A stretch of DNA of 5,483 nt from a bacterium (GTDB lineage Bacteria; Patescibacteriota; Minisyncoccia; UBA6257; Colwellbacteraceae), in the NCBI GenBank assembly GCA_021839365.1, contig JAKCBB010000033.1, forward strand, positions 1 to 5,483. Reading direction: 5' to 3'. This document shows, piece by piece, positions 5,351 to 5,483 of the stretch. Position 1 is the first letter of the stretch. Each line of letters starts with the position of its first letter. Below the pieces are notes generated by a model. The model was not told the DNA's origin. It ran no database searches and was given only the letters and a program-made list of their open reading frames with translations. A program made the position numbers and the translations under genes.

Positions 5351-5483
5351 ATGTATGATAAGGCAAACGAGCGAAGCTCGTTCACGTTGATAGAACTCCT
5401 CATAGTGATAGCCATAATAGGGATCCTCGCCGCCGTCGTCGTCCTGATCCTCAACCCCCAACAACTCCTCGCCCAGGGAAGGG
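5351..5483 (+). CDS. Type IV pilin-like / pseudopilin protein, N-terminal part
   Basis: Only the first 44 residues are in the window; the gene runs off the right edge with no stop. After a short hydrophilic leader (MYDKANERSS) comes the classic prepilin segment FTLIELLIVIAIIGILAA, with Glu at mature position 5, then V/L-rich residues and NPQQLLAQGR. This is the class III signal cleaved and N-methylated by prepilin peptidase PilD, after which the hydrophobic helix packs in the core of a pilus or pseudopilus. The residue before the cleavage site is Ser (S10), where Gly is normal. The start is the only ATG in this frame near the signal; there is no SD, and an extended -10 element suggests a leaderless message. 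Whether it is a major pilin, a minor pilin or a secretion pseudopilin cannot be told from this fragment. Confidence 0.88.
   Translation, partial: MYDKANERSSFTLIELLIVIAIIGILAAVVVLILNPQQLLAQGR

Noticed and set aside
4914..5366. A 150-codon minus-strand frame across the exonuclease 3' end and the spacer
   Set aside because: It lies opposite a gene with all three DEDDh motifs, and the translation looks like a shadow (rich in H, Q, I, F). There is no SD or family resemblance.

Overview
The window reads as a piece of a bacterial chromosome, most likely from the Candidate Phyla Radiation (Patescibacteria, Parcubacteria-like). This rests on a very compact RecO with a C-terminal zinc site, a long membrane-anchored repeat protein overlapping recO, a single-chain alpha2-type glycyl-tRNA synthetase, a small stand-alone DEDDh exonuclease and a type IV pilin-like gene, all tightly packed. 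Placement is inferred from gene style, not from any search. Stops are TGA, TAG and TAA, so the standard bacterial code fits and there is no sign of UGA recoding.

Layout. Positions 1-24 hold a hairpin that lies just past the end of thyX (33-818, minus strand), a flavin-dependent thymidylate synthase with its own promoter and a strong Shine-Dalgarno site. A short divergent promoter region (about 819-904) separates it from recO (905-1435, plus). The recO 3' end overlaps by 20 bases a gene (1416-3134) for a 572-residue, cysteine-free, N-terminally anchored protein with four related beta-type repeats. After a 118-base gap with a probable promoter comes the glycyl-tRNA synthetase gene (3253-4650), then a perfect 40-bp palindrome (4655-4694) that runs into the ribosome binding site of a DEDDh 3'-5' exonuclease gene (4707-5273). 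The window ends inside a prepilin-like gene (5351-5483, partial).

The genes do not form one pathway. dTMP synthesis, recombinational repair and a proofreading-type exonuclease all concern DNA supply and maintenance, GlyRS is translation, and the repeat protein and the pilin are cell-surface. thyX stands apart in base and codon use and may have a different history.

The most interesting points are the 40-bp palindrome against the exonuclease SD, and a recurring start architecture: the ATG genes recO, glyS and the pilin lack an SD but have -10-like elements placed to begin the transcript at or within a few bases of the ATG, whereas the genes with weak starts (GTG for thyX, TTG for the exonuclease) carry strong SDs. 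I saw no tRNA, rRNA, CRISPR array, insertion sequence or clear novel multi-gene system.
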